Shown: positions 40,504 to 52,343, counted from the stretch's first letter. The stretch is 64,000 nucleotides of DNA from an uncultured Christensenellaceae bacterium (GCA_910586655.1 CAJUIR010000001.1:62001-126000); one strand, 5' to 3'. Notes: generated by a model from the sequence alone, not told the origin. Numbers and translations are program-made.

Positions 40504-42327
40504 CTATATTTTTGAGATGATTCCATAAGAATATTCTGTTATTTCAAGTTTATTTTTAAAAGTTATTCCGTTGATATGTTCTATAAAATCACCGTTTAAT
40601 TGTATCGTTAATTTTTCCGATGAATTGTTTACATAAACATATACGCTTTGGTTGTGTGTTTTTCGTTCATAAACGATACAACTTCGATTGGCAAATATTT
40701 CGCGATATAAACCGGTTTTAAAAACTTCTTGAAATTGTTCTTTACGAATTTTTCCTAATGTTTTATAGAATGTTTCAAGAGATTTGTCTGGATTGCTCCA
40801 ATTCATACATTTACGGCAAAACGGATCCTGATAGCCTTCCATGGCGGTTTCATCACCGTAATAGATGCAAGGCACTCCGGGAAGCGTAAATTGTAAAACA
40901 GCCGCCATTTTAACTCGAAGTAATCCTTTTTCAAGTTCCTCAGACGTCATTGATGTAATAGCCATTTCATCTTTTTGATAACAAGGTTTTCCAGCAAGCG
41001 CGGTGAGAATTCTGGGGGTATCGTGCGTGCCTAAAATGTTCATGAGACAGTCAAGCGATTGTTTCGGATAATGATCGATCAACATAAAGATCGTTTCGCG
41101 CAGTTGTGAAGTATCACCCGATAAAATAAAACGGATGATCGCATCTTTTAATGGGTAATTCATTACGCTGTCGAGTTCCGAACCGAGAAAATAATGTCTC
41201 CGTTCATCGTAAGAAATTTTATTGGATGCGTCTTCCCAAACTTCGCCGATTATGATTGCTTCGGAAGATTCATCTTTGATGGCTTTCCGCAATTTTTCCA
41301 GAAAAAAATCGGGAAGTTCGTCTGCAACGTCCAAACGGTAACCGTCGATGCCGTGCCGTAGCCAATGTTTCAGGACGCCGTTTTGTCCGAATATAAATTC
41401 TTGATAAGATTGGGAGCGTTCGTTTACGGCAGGCAATGTTTCGATTCCCCACCAACTGTCGTATTTTGAAGGATAGTCTTCAAAATTAAACCAATCGATA
41501 TAAGGCGAATCGGGTGATTGGTGTGCGCCGAGTTCTTCTTTATACGTTCCGTACTTGTTAAAATATCGACTGTCGTCTCCCGTATGATTAAACACGCCGT
41601 CTAATATGATGTGGATTCCCAGATCTTTAGCCGTTGCTACCAAACAGGCAAAATCCTGTTCCGTGCCAAGTAACGGGTCGATTTTCATATAGTCGCCCGT
41701 ATCGTAGCGATGGTTGGAATATGCTTCGAAGATGGGATTCAGATAAATCACGGAAACGTTCAAATTTTTTAAGTATTCTAATTTTTCAATGATCCCGTTC
41801 AGATTGCCTCCGAAAAAATCGTTGTTTAAAACTTTTCCAAGATGGTTCGGTTTGTAATTCGGTAGCCCTCCCCAATCCTCTCGCAAAACTTTGTTGTCTT
41901 TGATCGGTATATTTCCGACCTTATAAAAACGATCAGGAAAGATCTGATACATGATACCGCCTTTGATCCAGTCCGGCGTTTGATAATCGTTCTTGTATAC
42001 CGTGAGTTGCCAACTTTTTTGCGATTGGAAACTTCCTGACCTTAGATTACCGCACCCCAGAATCCGTTCGTTAAGACGGAAACGATAAAAATAAAGACCA
42101 ATTTGATTGAATTGTAAGGTAATTGAAAATCCGTTATTGACCCTTTCCATCGGAATTTCTTCTTCCGGAAGTCCGTCAAGACAGTACATGAAATAACACG
42201 TTTGAGCGGAGAAGTTTTCTTCTCCGCCCTCTGTTTCTTCAATATGAAATGTAATCTTCTGATTCCGAGGAATGGCTCCAGTTATGGATTTACAAGTTTC
42301 GTCTAGTGGATTAAAATAATAGTTCAT
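40504..42327 (-). CDS. GH13 alpha-glucan hydrolase, neopullulanase/cyclomaltodextrinase-like
   Basis: This enzyme of 607 residues hydrolyses alpha-1,4 (and possibly alpha-1,6) glucan bonds. The N-terminal beta domain (about 1-120) resembles CBM34, then comes the catalytic barrel with MYQIFPDRFYK, DGVFNHTGDDSRYF, the nucleophile Asp in GYRLDVADELPD (about 332-343), the acid Glu in IIGEVWEDA (about 361-369) and the stabilising Asp in LGTHDTPRI. No signal peptide, so it acts in the cytoplasm. As last gene of the glycogen operon it probably trims limit dextrins left by GlgP, replacing a GlgX-type debranching enzyme. A large palindrome follows. Confidence 0.9.
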   Translation of the reverse strand: MNYYFNPLDETCKSITGAIPRNQKITFHIEETEGGEENFSAQTCYFMYCLDGLPEEEIPMERVNNGFSITLQFNQIGLYFYRFRLNERILGCGNLRSGSFQSQKSWQLTVYKNDYQTPDWIKGGIMYQIFPDRFYKVGNIPIKDNKVLREDWGGLPNYKPNHLGKVLNNDFFGGNLNGIIEKLEYLKNLNVSVIYLNPIFEAYSNHRYDTGDYMKIDPLLGTEQDFACLVATAKDLGIHIILDGVFNHTGDDSRYFNKYGTYKEELGAHQSPDSPYIDWFNFEDYPSKYDSWWGIETLPAVNERSQSYQEFIFGQNGVLKHWLRHGIDGYRLDVADELPDFFLEKLRKAIKDESSEAIIIGEVWEDASNKISYDERRHYFLGSELDSVMNYPLKDAIIRFILSGDTSQLRETIFMLIDHYPKQSLDCLMNILGTHDTPRILTALAGKPCYQKDEMAITSMTSEELEKGLLRVKMAAVLQFTLPGVPCIYYGDETAMEGYQDPFCRKCMNWSNPDKSLETFYKTLGKIRKEQFQEVFKTGLYREIFANRSCIVYERKTHNQSVYVYVNNSSEKLTIQLNGDFIEHINGITFKNKLEITEYSYGIISKI

Positions 42328-42347
42328 TTTACTACGCGATTTTTTAA

Positions 42348-44774
42348 TTATTTATTCAGCGGTTTTAAGTTCCAGATCCGGGATGCATAATCCCTGATAC
42401 TTCTGTCTGCGGAAAAATATCCTGCGGCTGCGATATTGCACAGCGACATTTTATTCCAAACTTGTTTTTGGTTCCGATAGATTTCAGACATTTTATTTTG
42501 TGTTTGCGCGTACGATTCGTAATCGGCAAGACACATATAAGGATCTGCAATCGGCGCATTTCTTAACAAATAGTTGGATATATCGGCAAAAGAAGTTCCG
42601 TTAAATCCGACGATCAGCGTTTCGATGATCCGACGCATCATCGCATCCCGATTATAATAGTAACTCGAATTATAGCCGTTCGCCCAAATATCTTTGACTT
42701 CCTCTGCTTTTAACCCGAAAATAAAGATATTATCTTCTCCCGCCAATTCCGCCATTTCTACGTTCGCGCCGTCTAAGGTTCCGATGGTAAGCGCACCGTT
42801 GATCATAAATTTCATGTTACCCGTTCCGCTTGCTTCTTTTCCTGCAAGCGAAATCTGCTCGGAGATTTCTGATGCGGGCATCAGTTTCTCAGACATGGTT
42901 ACATTGTAATTTTCCATGTATACGACGTTGAGTTTTTCACGGATTTTGGGATCTTTTTTAATATCTTCGGAAAGGTAACAAATCAATCGCATGATTTGTT
43001 TCGCCATTGCATATCCTGCGGCAGCCTTCGCGCCGAAAATATAGGTTTTAGGAAGGATATCAAGATCGGGATTTTCACGCAGAGCAATGTAATCGGCAAT
43101 GATATGCAGCACGTTCAAAAGTTGACGTTTGTATTCATGCATTCTTTTTGCCTGTACGTCGAACACGGTGTTCGGATCGATTTCGATGCCTTGATGCTTT
43201 TTCGCGTACTGCGCAAACTGCTTTTTCTTGATGGCTTTAATTTCGTCTAAACGTTTCAATACGCTTGCGTCTTGTTCATATTTTTTGAAATCCGCAAGTT
43301 TAGACGCATCTTTGTCAAACCCCTCTCCGATACATTCTGTAAGTAATTCGCAAAGTTCGGGATTGGATTGATTCAGCCAACGTCTGTGTGCGATTCCATT
43401 CGTCACATTACAGAATTTATTCGGCGTATAATCGTAAAAATCTTTAAACACGCTGTCTTTGATAATATCGCTGTGAAGCGCGGAAACCCCGTTGACGCTG
43501 TGGGATCCCATGACGCACAAATTCGCCATACGCACCGTATTGTGGGACAGAATCGCCATATGAGAAATTTTGTTCCAATCCCCCGGGAATCTGTTCCATA
43601 AATCTTCGCAGAACCGGCGGTTGATTTCTTTGATAATTCCGTATACGCGGGGCAATTTTCTTGCAACCAGATCTTCCGACCACGTTTCCAATGCCTCTGC
43701 GAGTACCGTATGATTGGTATATGCGCAGGTTGCGGTAGTAATATTCCAAGCGGTGTCCCAACTCATACGATTTTCATCCACAAGGATGCGCATCAGTTCG
43801 GGAATTGCAAGCGCAGGGTGCGTATCGTTGATATGAATTGCCGCCATTTTCGGCAACGACGTGAGAGAACCGTAGCGCCGCTTATGGTCGGATACTATGC
43901 ATTGCAATGACGCCGAAACGAGAAAATACTGCTGTTTTAAACGAAGCGATTTCCCTTCGTAATGGTTGTCGGAAGGATACAGTACCTTTGAAATCAATCG
44001 CGCGTCGCTGTCATCGCGCATGACTTCGTCATAATTTCCCTGCGAGAAAAGTTGCATGTCAAACTTCTGCACGGCATGAGAACGCCAAAGCCGAAGTACG
44101 CTCACCGCTTCCGAATTGGCGCCTGCAACCATCATGTCGAATGCGACCGCCTCCACTTCTTTTGCGTTGTGGTAAACAATTTCCATTCCGTGGTCGGTCC
44201 ACTTTTCTTCCAATTCGCCGTCAAATCTTACAATAAACTGTTTATCCGTGCGTTGCGTCAGCCAGGCTTCGCCGCCTGGAAGCCAATCGTCGGGGAGTTC
44301 CATCTGCCAGCCGTCTACGATTTTCTGTTTAAAAAGTCCGTATTGATAGCAAATAGAGAACCCCATAGCCGGATAATTCTGGGTTGCAAGTCCGTCCAAG
44401 AAGCATGCCGCAAGTCTTCCGAGTCCCCCGTTTCCGAGTCCCGCATCGGGCTCTTCTTCGTAGAGATCTTCTAAATTGATGTTGATTTTTTTCAGCGCTT
44501 TTTCGATTGCATTTTTGATACCGAGATTATAGATGCTGTTTTTAAGCGATCTTCCCATGAGGAATTCCATGCAAAGATAGTACACGCGTTTTGCTTTTGC
44601 ATCTTTCATTTTTCCATGAAAGCGCTGGCGTTTTTCGAGCATATAGTCTTTCACGCTCATAACGACTGCTTTATAAATTTGTTCGCGGCTAGCCTCTGCA
44701 GGGCTTAACCCGAAATAACGCGTGAGTTTGCCTGTAATCTGACGGTAGGCTTCTTGTTCGGTTAAGTGGTTCAT
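42348..44774 (-). CDS. glgP: Glycogen/starch phosphorylase
   Basis: GlgP releases glucose-1-phosphate from glycogen ends using phosphate and pyridoxal phosphate. The 808-residue protein has GAGNGGLGRLAACFLDG-type substrate region (here DAGLGNGGLGRLAACFLDG, about 109), QNYPAMGFSICYQYGLFKQ, and the PLP-lysine motif EASGTGNMKFMINGALTIGTLDG (about 645-667). The length is typical. It lies between glgA and the GH13 hydrolase, so the operon carries both synthesis and degradation enzymes. Confidence 0.97.
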   Translation of the reverse strand: MNHLTEQEAYRQITGKLTRYFGLSPAEASREQIYKAVVMSVKDYMLEKRQRFHGKMKDAKAKRVYYLCMEFLMGRSLKNSIYNLGIKNAIEKALKKININLEDLYEEEPDAGLGNGGLGRLAACFLDGLATQNYPAMGFSICYQYGLFKQKIVDGWQMELPDDWLPGGEAWLTQRTDKQFIVRFDGELEEKWTDHGMEIVYHNAKEVEAVAFDMMVAGANSEAVSVLRLWRSHAVQKFDMQLFSQGNYDEVMRDDSDARLISKVLYPSDNHYEGKSLRLKQQYFLVSASLQCIVSDHKRRYGSLTSLPKMAAIHINDTHPALAIPELMRILVDENRMSWDTAWNITTATCAYTNHTVLAEALETWSEDLVARKLPRVYGIIKEINRRFCEDLWNRFPGDWNKISHMAILSHNTVRMANLCVMGSHSVNGVSALHSDIIKDSVFKDFYDYTPNKFCNVTNGIAHRRWLNQSNPELCELLTECIGEGFDKDASKLADFKKYEQDASVLKRLDEIKAIKKKQFAQYAKKHQGIEIDPNTVFDVQAKRMHEYKRQLLNVLHIIADYIALRENPDLDILPKTYIFGAKAAAGYAMAKQIMRLICYLSEDIKKDPKIREKLNVVYMENYNVTMSEKLMPASEISEQISLAGKEASGTGNMKFMINGALTIGTLDGANVEMAELAGEDNIFIFGLKAEEVKDIWANGYNSSYYYNRDAMMRRIIETLIVGFNGTSFADISNYLLRNAPIADPYMCLADYESYAQTQNKMSEIYRNQKQVWNKMSLCNIAAAGYFSADRSIRDYASRIWNLKPLNK

Positions 44775-44809
44775 GCTTTGCTTTTATCTCCTGAATAAAT
44801 ATAATTGTA

Positions 44810-46675
44810 TCATTTTAACATGCCAAGGTACAGACCTTCGTAATATTTCGCGGAAGTTGCCCACGAAAAATCGGTATCCATGGCTTTTTTAACTAATTTT
44901 TCCCATTCTTTGGGATTGCGATACAGGGAAATTGCCTCACGGATCACATATAACATATCGTTGGCGTTATAGTTGCGGAACGTAAATCCGTTTCCTCCGG
45001 CGCCGTAAGGCGTGATGCTGTCTCGCAGCCCTCCTGTTTCACGAACGATGGAAACCGTACCGTAGCGTGAAGCGATCATCTGAGAAAGTCCGCACGGTTC
45101 GCTCTTAGACGGCATCAGGAAAAGATCGGCGCCCGAATAAATTTTTCGTGATAAATCGGAATTGAATGAAATGACGGACACTACTTTTCCGGGGTATCTG
45201 CGGGCAAGATCAGTAAAATAATTTTCATATACCGAATCCCCCGTCCCGAGCAGTACGAATTGTACGTCGTCGCAAAGAATTTGTTCGATCACTTCCCGAA
45301 CGAGATCCAATCCCTTATGAGATACCAAGCGTGAAATCATTGCAATGACCGGCGTTTCTTGTTTGACGGGAAGATTCAGCATTCGCTGTAATTCCTCTTT
45401 ACAGACGGATTTCTTCTCCGGTTTTGAGGCGCTGTAATTTGCGAATAAAGATTTGTCCGTTGCCGGATTGTAATAATCTTCATCGATTCCGTTTAAGATA
45501 CCGCAAAGTTTGAATTCGTTACGCCGAACGATTTCGTCTAACCCGTGCGAATAAAAAGGATCTTTGATTTCTCCGGCATAAGTGGGAGAAACGGTAGAAA
45601 ATTTTTCGCAGCATTCGATTGCTCCTTTCATCAGGTTCAAACAGTGATCGTATTCTACCAAGGAACGGTACTGATAGGAAATACCGAATAAATCTTCTAA
45701 AATATCGAGCGAATATTTCCCTTGATATTCGATGTTATGAATGGTAAATACTGCGCGGATAAATTGATATTCCGGACGGAAACAATAAATTGTTTTCAAA
45801 TAAAGCGCCGCTAAAGCAGCCTGCCAGTCGTGACAGTGAAGGATGTCGGGATAGAAACCGATGAACGGCAGAATTTCCATAACACTGCGGCAGAAAAAGG
45901 CAAAGCGTTCGCCGTCGTCGTAGTATCCGTAACAACCGGGTCGTTTAAAGTAATATTCGTTATCCACGAAATAGAATTTAACGTTATTTACCTGATATTC
46001 GAAGATTCCGCAATACTGGTTTCTCCAGGAGAGCGGCACGAAAATGTTGCCGATAAATTTGAAATCCTTACGGTATTCTTTTTTAATATCCTGATAGAGC
46101 GGAATGATGACCCGCACGTCGAATCTGTCGTCTTTTGCGATCGCTTTGGAAAGCGAACCGATCACTTCCGCAAGCCCTCCCGTTGCGATAAACGGCGCGG
46201 CTTCCGATGCGACAAAGAGTATCTTTTTCTTTTCTTGTACAACGATTTTGGCGGGTGTTTCTTTTTTTACGATTGTTTCCGTGGGCAATACGGCTACGGG
46301 TTTTTCGGAAACCGTAACGGTCGAATTATTTTGAATTGTATCTTTCTTTTTTGCTGTAACGTTCTTTGTTTCGGACGGTTTGTTTTTAGTTGATTCCTTT
46401 TTGGTTTTTACCGCAGTTTCCGGTTTTGACATTGCGGATTTTTTTTGCGATACGGATTCTTTTTTCGCTGATTGCGTTTTTTTAGGCGTTTCCGTATCGA
46501 TTACCTTCTGAGATGCAGTTATTTCCTTTGAAACAAGTTTAGTTTTTACAGCCGTTTTTGCATTTGTTGAAGTTTGTATTTTCTTCGGCTCTTTTTCTGC
46601 AACGGCTTCTTTGGCTTTTTTGTTTGTCGGTTTCGTTGTCGCAGATTTTAAGTTTTTGTTGTTTGTAGTCGTCAT
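44810..46675 (-). CDS. glgA: Glycogen synthase with long disordered N-terminal extension
   Basis: GlgA adds glucose from ADP-glucose to the glycogen chain (GT5 family). From the ATG at 46675 (after GGGGAAAATT) the protein has 621 residues. Residues 1-149 are Lys/Thr/Ser/Ala-rich with no predicted fold, and the synthase core starts at KKILFVASEAAPF (150-162). The usual KTGGL motif reads ATGGLAEV (164-171): the Lys that contacts ADP-glucose in E. coli GlgA (Lys15) is Ala. The second domain has VIAMISRLVSHKGLDLV and the EPCGLSQMIASRYGT region, both normal. A core of about 472 residues is family length, so the extension is an addition. Confidence 0.92.
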   Translation of the reverse strand: MTTTNNKNLKSATTKPTNKKAKEAVAEKEPKKIQTSTNAKTAVKTKLVSKEITASQKVIDTETPKKTQSAKKESVSQKKSAMSKPETAVKTKKESTKNKPSETKNVTAKKKDTIQNNSTVTVSEKPVAVLPTETIVKKETPAKIVVQEKKKILFVASEAAPFIATGGLAEVIGSLSKAIAKDDRFDVRVIIPLYQDIKKEYRKDFKFIGNIFVPLSWRNQYCGIFEYQVNNVKFYFVDNEYYFKRPGCYGYYDDGERFAFFCRSVMEILPFIGFYPDILHCHDWQAALAALYLKTIYCFRPEYQFIRAVFTIHNIEYQGKYSLDILEDLFGISYQYRSLVEYDHCLNLMKGAIECCEKFSTVSPTYAGEIKDPFYSHGLDEIVRRNEFKLCGILNGIDEDYYNPATDKSLFANYSASKPEKKSVCKEELQRMLNLPVKQETPVIAMISRLVSHKGLDLVREVIEQILCDDVQFVLLGTGDSVYENYFTDLARRYPGKVVSVISFNSDLSRKIYSGADLFLMPSKSEPCGLSQMIASRYGTVSIVRETGGLRDSITPYGAGGNGFTFRNYNANDMLYVIREAISLYRNPKEWEKLVKKAMDTDFSWATSAKYYEGLYLGMLK

Positions 46676-46712
46676 AATTTTCCCCTTATCAAAGCGCAAA
46701 ATGCGCAAATTA

Positions 46713-47831
46713 TTATATCATTCTTCCTTTTGAAATGAAGTAAGGAAGTGTTTCGCATCCTGCAAGATGTCGACCCGTGCGGATCACGGCGTTTTTATCA
46801 GTGATAACGCAATCGAGTTGGACATCCGATCCGATCACGGTGTCTTGCATGATGATCGAATTTTTTACGACGCTCCCCTTTCCTACGTTGACGCCGCGGA
46901 ACAGAATGCAGTTTTCGACGGTTCCGTCGATGACGCAGCCGTCGGAGATCAACGAATTTTTCACAACGGCGTTATCCGTGTATTTTGAAGGCGCGGAATC
47001 TCTTATTTTGGTATAAATATCCCGTGCTCCGAACAATTCGCTGCGCACATTGCTGTCCAATAATTCCATACTGTGTTGATAGTATTTTTCAAGGCTGTTG
47101 ATTCCCGCGAAGTATCCTTTAAACTGATATGCGTACACTTTGATCGTGTCTAAATGCTGCGTCAGAATATTTCTGCCGAAACTCGAAAGTCCGCGCGTAA
47201 CTGCATCTTGAATGAGATTGATCAAATACTCACGGTTTAAAACCATGATATTCACATACAGATGATATTTGTCGTTTGCTTTGAGCGTCGGATTGATTTT
47301 AATTCCTTTTACGCGTCCGTTTGCATCGGGGTCGATCGTCATAAAATATGCCGATTGATACTCGCCTTTTTCCTCGTGGCAGACCATCGTAATATCGGAA
47401 TGTTTTTCTTCATGGAAACGCACTACGTCCGCGATATCGACGCGCGCGATCGCATCGCAATCGGATAAGACGACGTATTCTTCTTTTCTGCGTTTTAAAA
47501 ATCCGGTAACGCCCTTTAATGCTTCCAGACGATTGGTATAAAGCGCGTCGTTTTCGTCGGAGTACGGCGGGAGCAGAATGATTCCGCCGTCTTTGCGCGC
47601 AAGATCCCAGTCTTTTCCGCTGCCGATATGATCAATTAAAGATTGATAATTATTTTTCGTAACGATCCCCACGGTTGTGATGCCCGAATTGACCATGTTA
47701 GAAAGCGCAAAATCGATCAAACGGTATCTTCCTCCGTAAGGAATGGACGCCATGGTTCTGTGATGAGCGAGTTCGGGTATATTATCGTCGTGTATATTTG
47801 AAAAAATGACGCCTATCGCCTGATTAGCCAT
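46713..47831 (-). CDS. glgD: GlgD, glucose-1-phosphate adenylyltransferase regulatory-type subunit
   Basis: GlgD is the second, less catalytic subunit that forms heterotetramers with GlgC in Firmicutes. The 372-residue protein has the nucleotidyltransferase fold with [22 protein letters not shown] (about 26-47) and a C-terminal left-handed beta-helix ([36 protein letters not shown]). The glycine-rich GGxGxRL loop is absent, as is usual in GlgD. The ATG at 47831 follows AAGGGGG and overlaps the glgC end by eight bases. Confidence 0.94.
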   Translation of the reverse strand: MANQAIGVIFSNIHDDNIPELAHHRTMASIPYGGRYRLIDFALSNMVNSGITTVGIVTKNNYQSLIDHIGSGKDWDLARKDGGIILLPPYSDENDALYTNRLEALKGVTGFLKRRKEEYVVLSDCDAIARVDIADVVRFHEEKHSDITMVCHEEKGEYQSAYFMTIDPDANGRVKGIKINPTLKANDKYHLYVNIMVLNREYLINLIQDAVTRGLSSFGRNILTQHLDTIKVYAYQFKGYFAGINSLEKYYQHSMELLDSNVRSELFGARDIYTKIRDSAPSKYTDNAVVKNSLISDGCVIDGTVENCILFRGVNVGKGSVVKNSIIMQDTVIGSDVQLDCVITDKNAVIRTGRHLAGCETLPYFISKGRMI

Positions 47832-49032
47832 GATTTGTTTCCCCCTTGTAATCCTTGTCGATGATCTGACCTCCGGCAACCTTTACGCCTGCCGAGACGG
47901 TTAAATCTCTGCCGAGCACGGCGATCTCCGCATTGGTTTCTTTGTCTTCTCCCACCGTTGCTCCGTCGTCGATGACGACATTTTCGTCGATGATCGAATA
48001 GGTTACGCGTGCGCCTTTTTTGACGACCGTTCCCGCCATGATCACGCTGTCGGTTACCGTTGCTCCTTCTTCTACGATTACGCCTGTGGCAAGGACGGAA
48101 TTTTCCACCGTACCTTCGATTTCGCAGCCCAGCGCAATTAACGAATTGGTTACTATCGCATGTTCGCCAAGATATTCCGGTGGCGCTAAGGGATTACGGG
48201 AATGTATTTTCCAATCGGGATCGCTTACGTCAAACGCGGGTTTCACGCCCAGCAGATCCATATTCGATTCCCACAGAGATGAGATGGTTCCGACGTCTTT
48301 CCAATATCCTTTAAAGAGGTAAGACTGCATTTTCTCCCCTGCGTTCAGCATTGCGGGAAGAACGTCTTTTCCGAAATCTTTACTGGAATCGGGATCGGCT
48401 TCGTCTGCTTCCAGATACTGATATAACTTTTTCGCCGTAAAAATGTAAATACCCATGGAAGCCAAATTGCTCTTAGGCTGTTTGGGTTTTTCTTCAAACT
48501 CGTAAATGGAACCGTCGGGGCGTGTGTTGAGAACGCCGAAACGGGAAGCCTCTTTGAGCGGAACTTCAATCGCCGCGATCGTACAATCTGCGCCGGTTTG
48601 TTTATGTGCTTTCAGCATTGCCGCATAATCCATTTTATAGATATGGTCTCCCGAAAGGATGAGTACGTACTCCGGATTGTATTTTTTCATGAAATTCATG
48701 TTTTGGTAGATCGCATTCGCAGTTCCTTCGTACCAGGAAGATTTCTTCTTTGCTTGATACGGAGAAAGGATATGCACGCCGCCGAACGCGCGATCCAGAT
48801 CCCAAGGCTGACCATTTCCGATATATTCGTTCAATTCCAGCGGCTGGTATTGCGTCAATACGCCCACCGTGTCGATTCCCGAATTGATGCAGTTGCTGAG
48901 CGGAAAATCGATAATGCGATATTTCGCGCCGAAGGCAACCGCAGGTTTTGCAATATTGTTGGTGAGAGCATACAAACGGCTACCCTGTCCGCCCGCTAAC
49001 AACATTGCAACGCATTCCTTCTTTCTGAACAT
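47824..49032 (-). CDS. glgC: Glucose-1-phosphate adenylyltransferase
   Basis: GlgC makes ADP-glucose from ATP and glucose-1-phosphate, the controlled step of bacterial glycogen synthesis. The 402-residue protein has the phosphate loop [38 protein letters not shown] (about 11-48), [12 protein letters not shown] (about 127), [11 protein letters not shown] and the C-terminal beta-helix. The family length is normal. It lies between glgB and glgD and is translationally coupled to glgD. Confidence 0.97.
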   Translation of the reverse strand: MFRKKECVAMLLAGGQGSRLYALTNNIAKPAVAFGAKYRIIDFPLSNCINSGIDTVGVLTQYQPLELNEYIGNGQPWDLDRAFGGVHILSPYQAKKKSSWYEGTANAIYQNMNFMKKYNPEYVLILSGDHIYKMDYAAMLKAHKQTGADCTIAAIEVPLKEASRFGVLNTRPDGSIYEFEEKPKQPKSNLASMGIYIFTAKKLYQYLEADEADPDSSKDFGKDVLPAMLNAGEKMQSYLFKGYWKDVGTISSLWESNMDLLGVKPAFDVSDPDWKIHSRNPLAPPEYLGEHAIVTNSLIALGCEIEGTVENSVLATGVIVEEGATVTDSVIMAGTVVKKGARVTYSIIDENVVIDDGATVGEDKETNAEIAVLGRDLTVSAGVKVAGGQIIDKDYKGETNHG

Positions 49033-49089
49033 AAAAAACCCCCATTCACTGACTTTATCTTTTACGGTTTTTGACCGCAGAATCCGGTT

Positions 49090-51024
49090 TTAACTCTTTT
49101 TGAGATTTGTCTCCGCTTTTTGATCTAAAACGAGATACATGCAAGAGAGTTTCGGTACGGCAATGCGGAGAGAATAAGGTTTTCCGTGAGTTGGAACTTT
49201 TACCGCGGAAACCGTTTTTTTCGTAAGTTTTCCCGCGCCGCCGAATTTTTTATCGTCCGTATTGAATATAATTTTATATTTGCCCTTCTGATTCACGCCG
49301 AGCATGTAATCATCCATATCGGTTCCGGCAAAGCAAGCGAGCGCGATCACTTCGTTGCCTGCTTTATCCCGTCGGATAAAGGATACGATATTGCGGTCGG
49401 AATCATCCGGAGCAAGCCATTCGAATCCTTCCCAAGAATCTTCGATTTCATAGAAAGCGGGCGTACTTTTATAATATTCGTTGAGCGCTTTGACCATGAC
49501 GGAAAGTTTTCCGTGGAGTTCGAATTGATCGCGCAGGAAAAATTCCAGTCCTTCGCTGTAATTCCATTCTTTATACTGACCGAATTCGTAACCCATAAAA
49601 TTAAGTTTTTTTCCGGGGTGTGCCATCATGTATCCGAGAAACGCACGGACACCTGCAAATTTTTCTTCATTCGTTCCCGGCATTTTTCCGATCAGAGAAC
49701 ATTTTCCGTGTACTATTTCATCGTGAGAAATCGGCAAAACATAATTTTCCGAAAATGCGTACATCATCGAAAACGTGAGTTTGTTATGATTATTCATACG
49801 GAAATAAGGATTGAGCGAAATATAAGAAAGCATATCGTTCATCCAGCCCATATTCCATTTGAAGTTAAAACCGAGTCCTCCGACCGATCCCGGTTTTGTG
49901 ACTAATCCCCATGCGGTCGACTCTTCTGCGATCATCAATGCGTGCGGAAATCTGAGGAAAACCGCTTCGTTCAGTTTCCGAAGAAATGCAATGGCTTCGA
50001 GGTTCTTATTCTCGCCGTAAATGTTGGGAACCCATTCCCCCGGGCGCTTATCGTAATCCAGATAGAGCATGGAAGCGACTGCATCTACCCGCAAACCGTC
50101 GATATGGAACTTTTCGAAAAAGAAACATGCGCTTGAAATAAGAAACGACAAGACTTCGTTTCTTCCGTAATCGAAACGGCGCGTTCCCCAACTTTTATGT
50201 TCCATTCTGTCCCACTGACTGTTTTCGTAAAGAGGCTGACCGTCGAATTCGTAAAGTCCGTGCGCGTCTTTGGGGAAATGCGCGGGTACCCAGTCGACGA
50301 TTACGCCGATTCCCGCTTTATGAAATTCATCCACGAGATACATAAAATCGAGCGGTGTTCCCATACGAGAGGTGATCGCAAAATAACCCGTAACCTGATA
50401 ACCCCACGATCCTTCGTAAGGAAATTCCGTAATGGGCATAAATTCAACATGCGTATAGCCCATATCTTTAACGTAGGGAACGAGTTCCTTTGCAAGATCT
50501 CTGTACGAAAGAAAATTTCCGTCTTGATGCCGCTTCCAGGAAAGTAAGTTTACTTCGTAAGTATTCATAGGCGAAGTAAAAATATTTTTTTGATAGACTT
50601 TGTTGAAATACGGTTCGTCGTTCCAATGATAGCCTTCTAAATCAAATAATTTCGAGGCGGTTTCGGGCGCCGTTTCCGCATGAAAAGCAACGGGATCGGC
50701 TTTCAAAATTTGGGTTCCGTCTTGCGTGGTGATGCAATATTTATAATTATCGTATTGTTTGACATCGGGGATAAACAGTTCGAACGATTCGCCGTCGACC
50801 ATTCGCTGCATAACGTTTAAGTCTGCATTCCAACCGTTAAAATCGCCGACAACCGAAACGCTTTTCGCGCGCGGCGCCCAGACACGGAATAGATATCCTT
50901 CTTTTTGATTCTGCGTTTCTTTATGCGCCCCGAAAATTTCATAAATTCGGTCGTTCTTTCCGTGATGGAATAAGTACAGCGGGAAGTCTGTCGTTTGCTC
51001 AACTTGCGTTGTTTTTTTCTTCAT
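49090..51024 (-). CDS. glgB: 1,4-alpha-glucan branching enzyme
   Basis: GlgB creates alpha-1,6 branches in glycogen. The 644-residue protein has a CBM48 domain (about 40-125, FRVWAPRAKSVSVVGDFNGWNADL). The GH13 barrel has HVEFMPITEFPYEGSWGYQVTGYFA, the nucleophile Asp in GLRVDAVASML (about 313), the acid Glu in MIAEESTAW (about 363) and the stabiliser in PISHDEIVHGK. The C-terminal amylase domain follows. The start is ATG at 51024 after GGAGACAAC; an earlier in-frame start has no ribosome site. It is the first gene of the glg operon. Confidence 0.96.
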   Translation of the reverse strand: MKKKTTQVEQTTDFPLYLFHHGKNDRIYEIFGAHKETQNQKEGYLFRVWAPRAKSVSVVGDFNGWNADLNVMQRMVDGESFELFIPDVKQYDNYKYCITTQDGTQILKADPVAFHAETAPETASKLFDLEGYHWNDEPYFNKVYQKNIFTSPMNTYEVNLLSWKRHQDGNFLSYRDLAKELVPYVKDMGYTHVEFMPITEFPYEGSWGYQVTGYFAITSRMGTPLDFMYLVDEFHKAGIGVIVDWVPAHFPKDAHGLYEFDGQPLYENSQWDRMEHKSWGTRRFDYGRNEVLSFLISSACFFFEKFHIDGLRVDAVASMLYLDYDKRPGEWVPNIYGENKNLEAIAFLRKLNEAVFLRFPHALMIAEESTAWGLVTKPGSVGGLGFNFKWNMGWMNDMLSYISLNPYFRMNNHNKLTFSMMYAFSENYVLPISHDEIVHGKCSLIGKMPGTNEEKFAGVRAFLGYMMAHPGKKLNFMGYEFGQYKEWNYSEGLEFFLRDQFELHGKLSVMVKALNEYYKSTPAFYEIEDSWEGFEWLAPDDSDRNIVSFIRRDKAGNEVIALACFAGTDMDDYMLGVNQKGKYKIIFNTDDKKFGGAGKLTKKTVSAVKVPTHGKPYSLRIAVPKLSCMYLVLDQKAETNLKKS

Positions 51025-51096
51025 GTTGTCTCCTTCATTTTCGGCGTCATCCGCCCGATTTATTCGGACTTGCAAACGCTTTCCCCTAATAAAAAA

Positions 51097-51125
51097 ATTA
51101 TACTATATTTTGTCTGTATTTTCAA
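51097..51125 (-). promoter_or_regulatory. Promoter of the glycogen operon
   Basis: Minus strand TTGAAA (51125-51120), 17 bp and TATAAT (51102-51097), about 70 bases before glgB. No other promoter or terminator was seen between glgB and the GH13 gene, so the six genes are probably one transcript. Confidence 0.8.
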
Positions 51126-51158
51126 GACTAATTTCCAAAATTTTCAAATTTTTTTCGG

Positions 51159-51188
51159 AAATAAAACCGTCTCCTTATCAGGAGACGG
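51159..51188 (-). terminator. Intrinsic terminator of ilvC
   Basis: Minus strand CCGTCTCC/GGAGACGG with a 6-base loop, then TTTTATTT. It separates ilvC from the glg operon downstream. Confidence 0.9.
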
Positions 51189-51200
51189 CTCGTTTTATAT

Positions 51201-52343
<1,143 letters not shown>

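Noticed and set aside
46226..46675. Signal peptide or secreted form of GlgA
   Set aside because: The extension is hydrophilic and Lys-rich with no hydrophobic core, so it is not an export signal.
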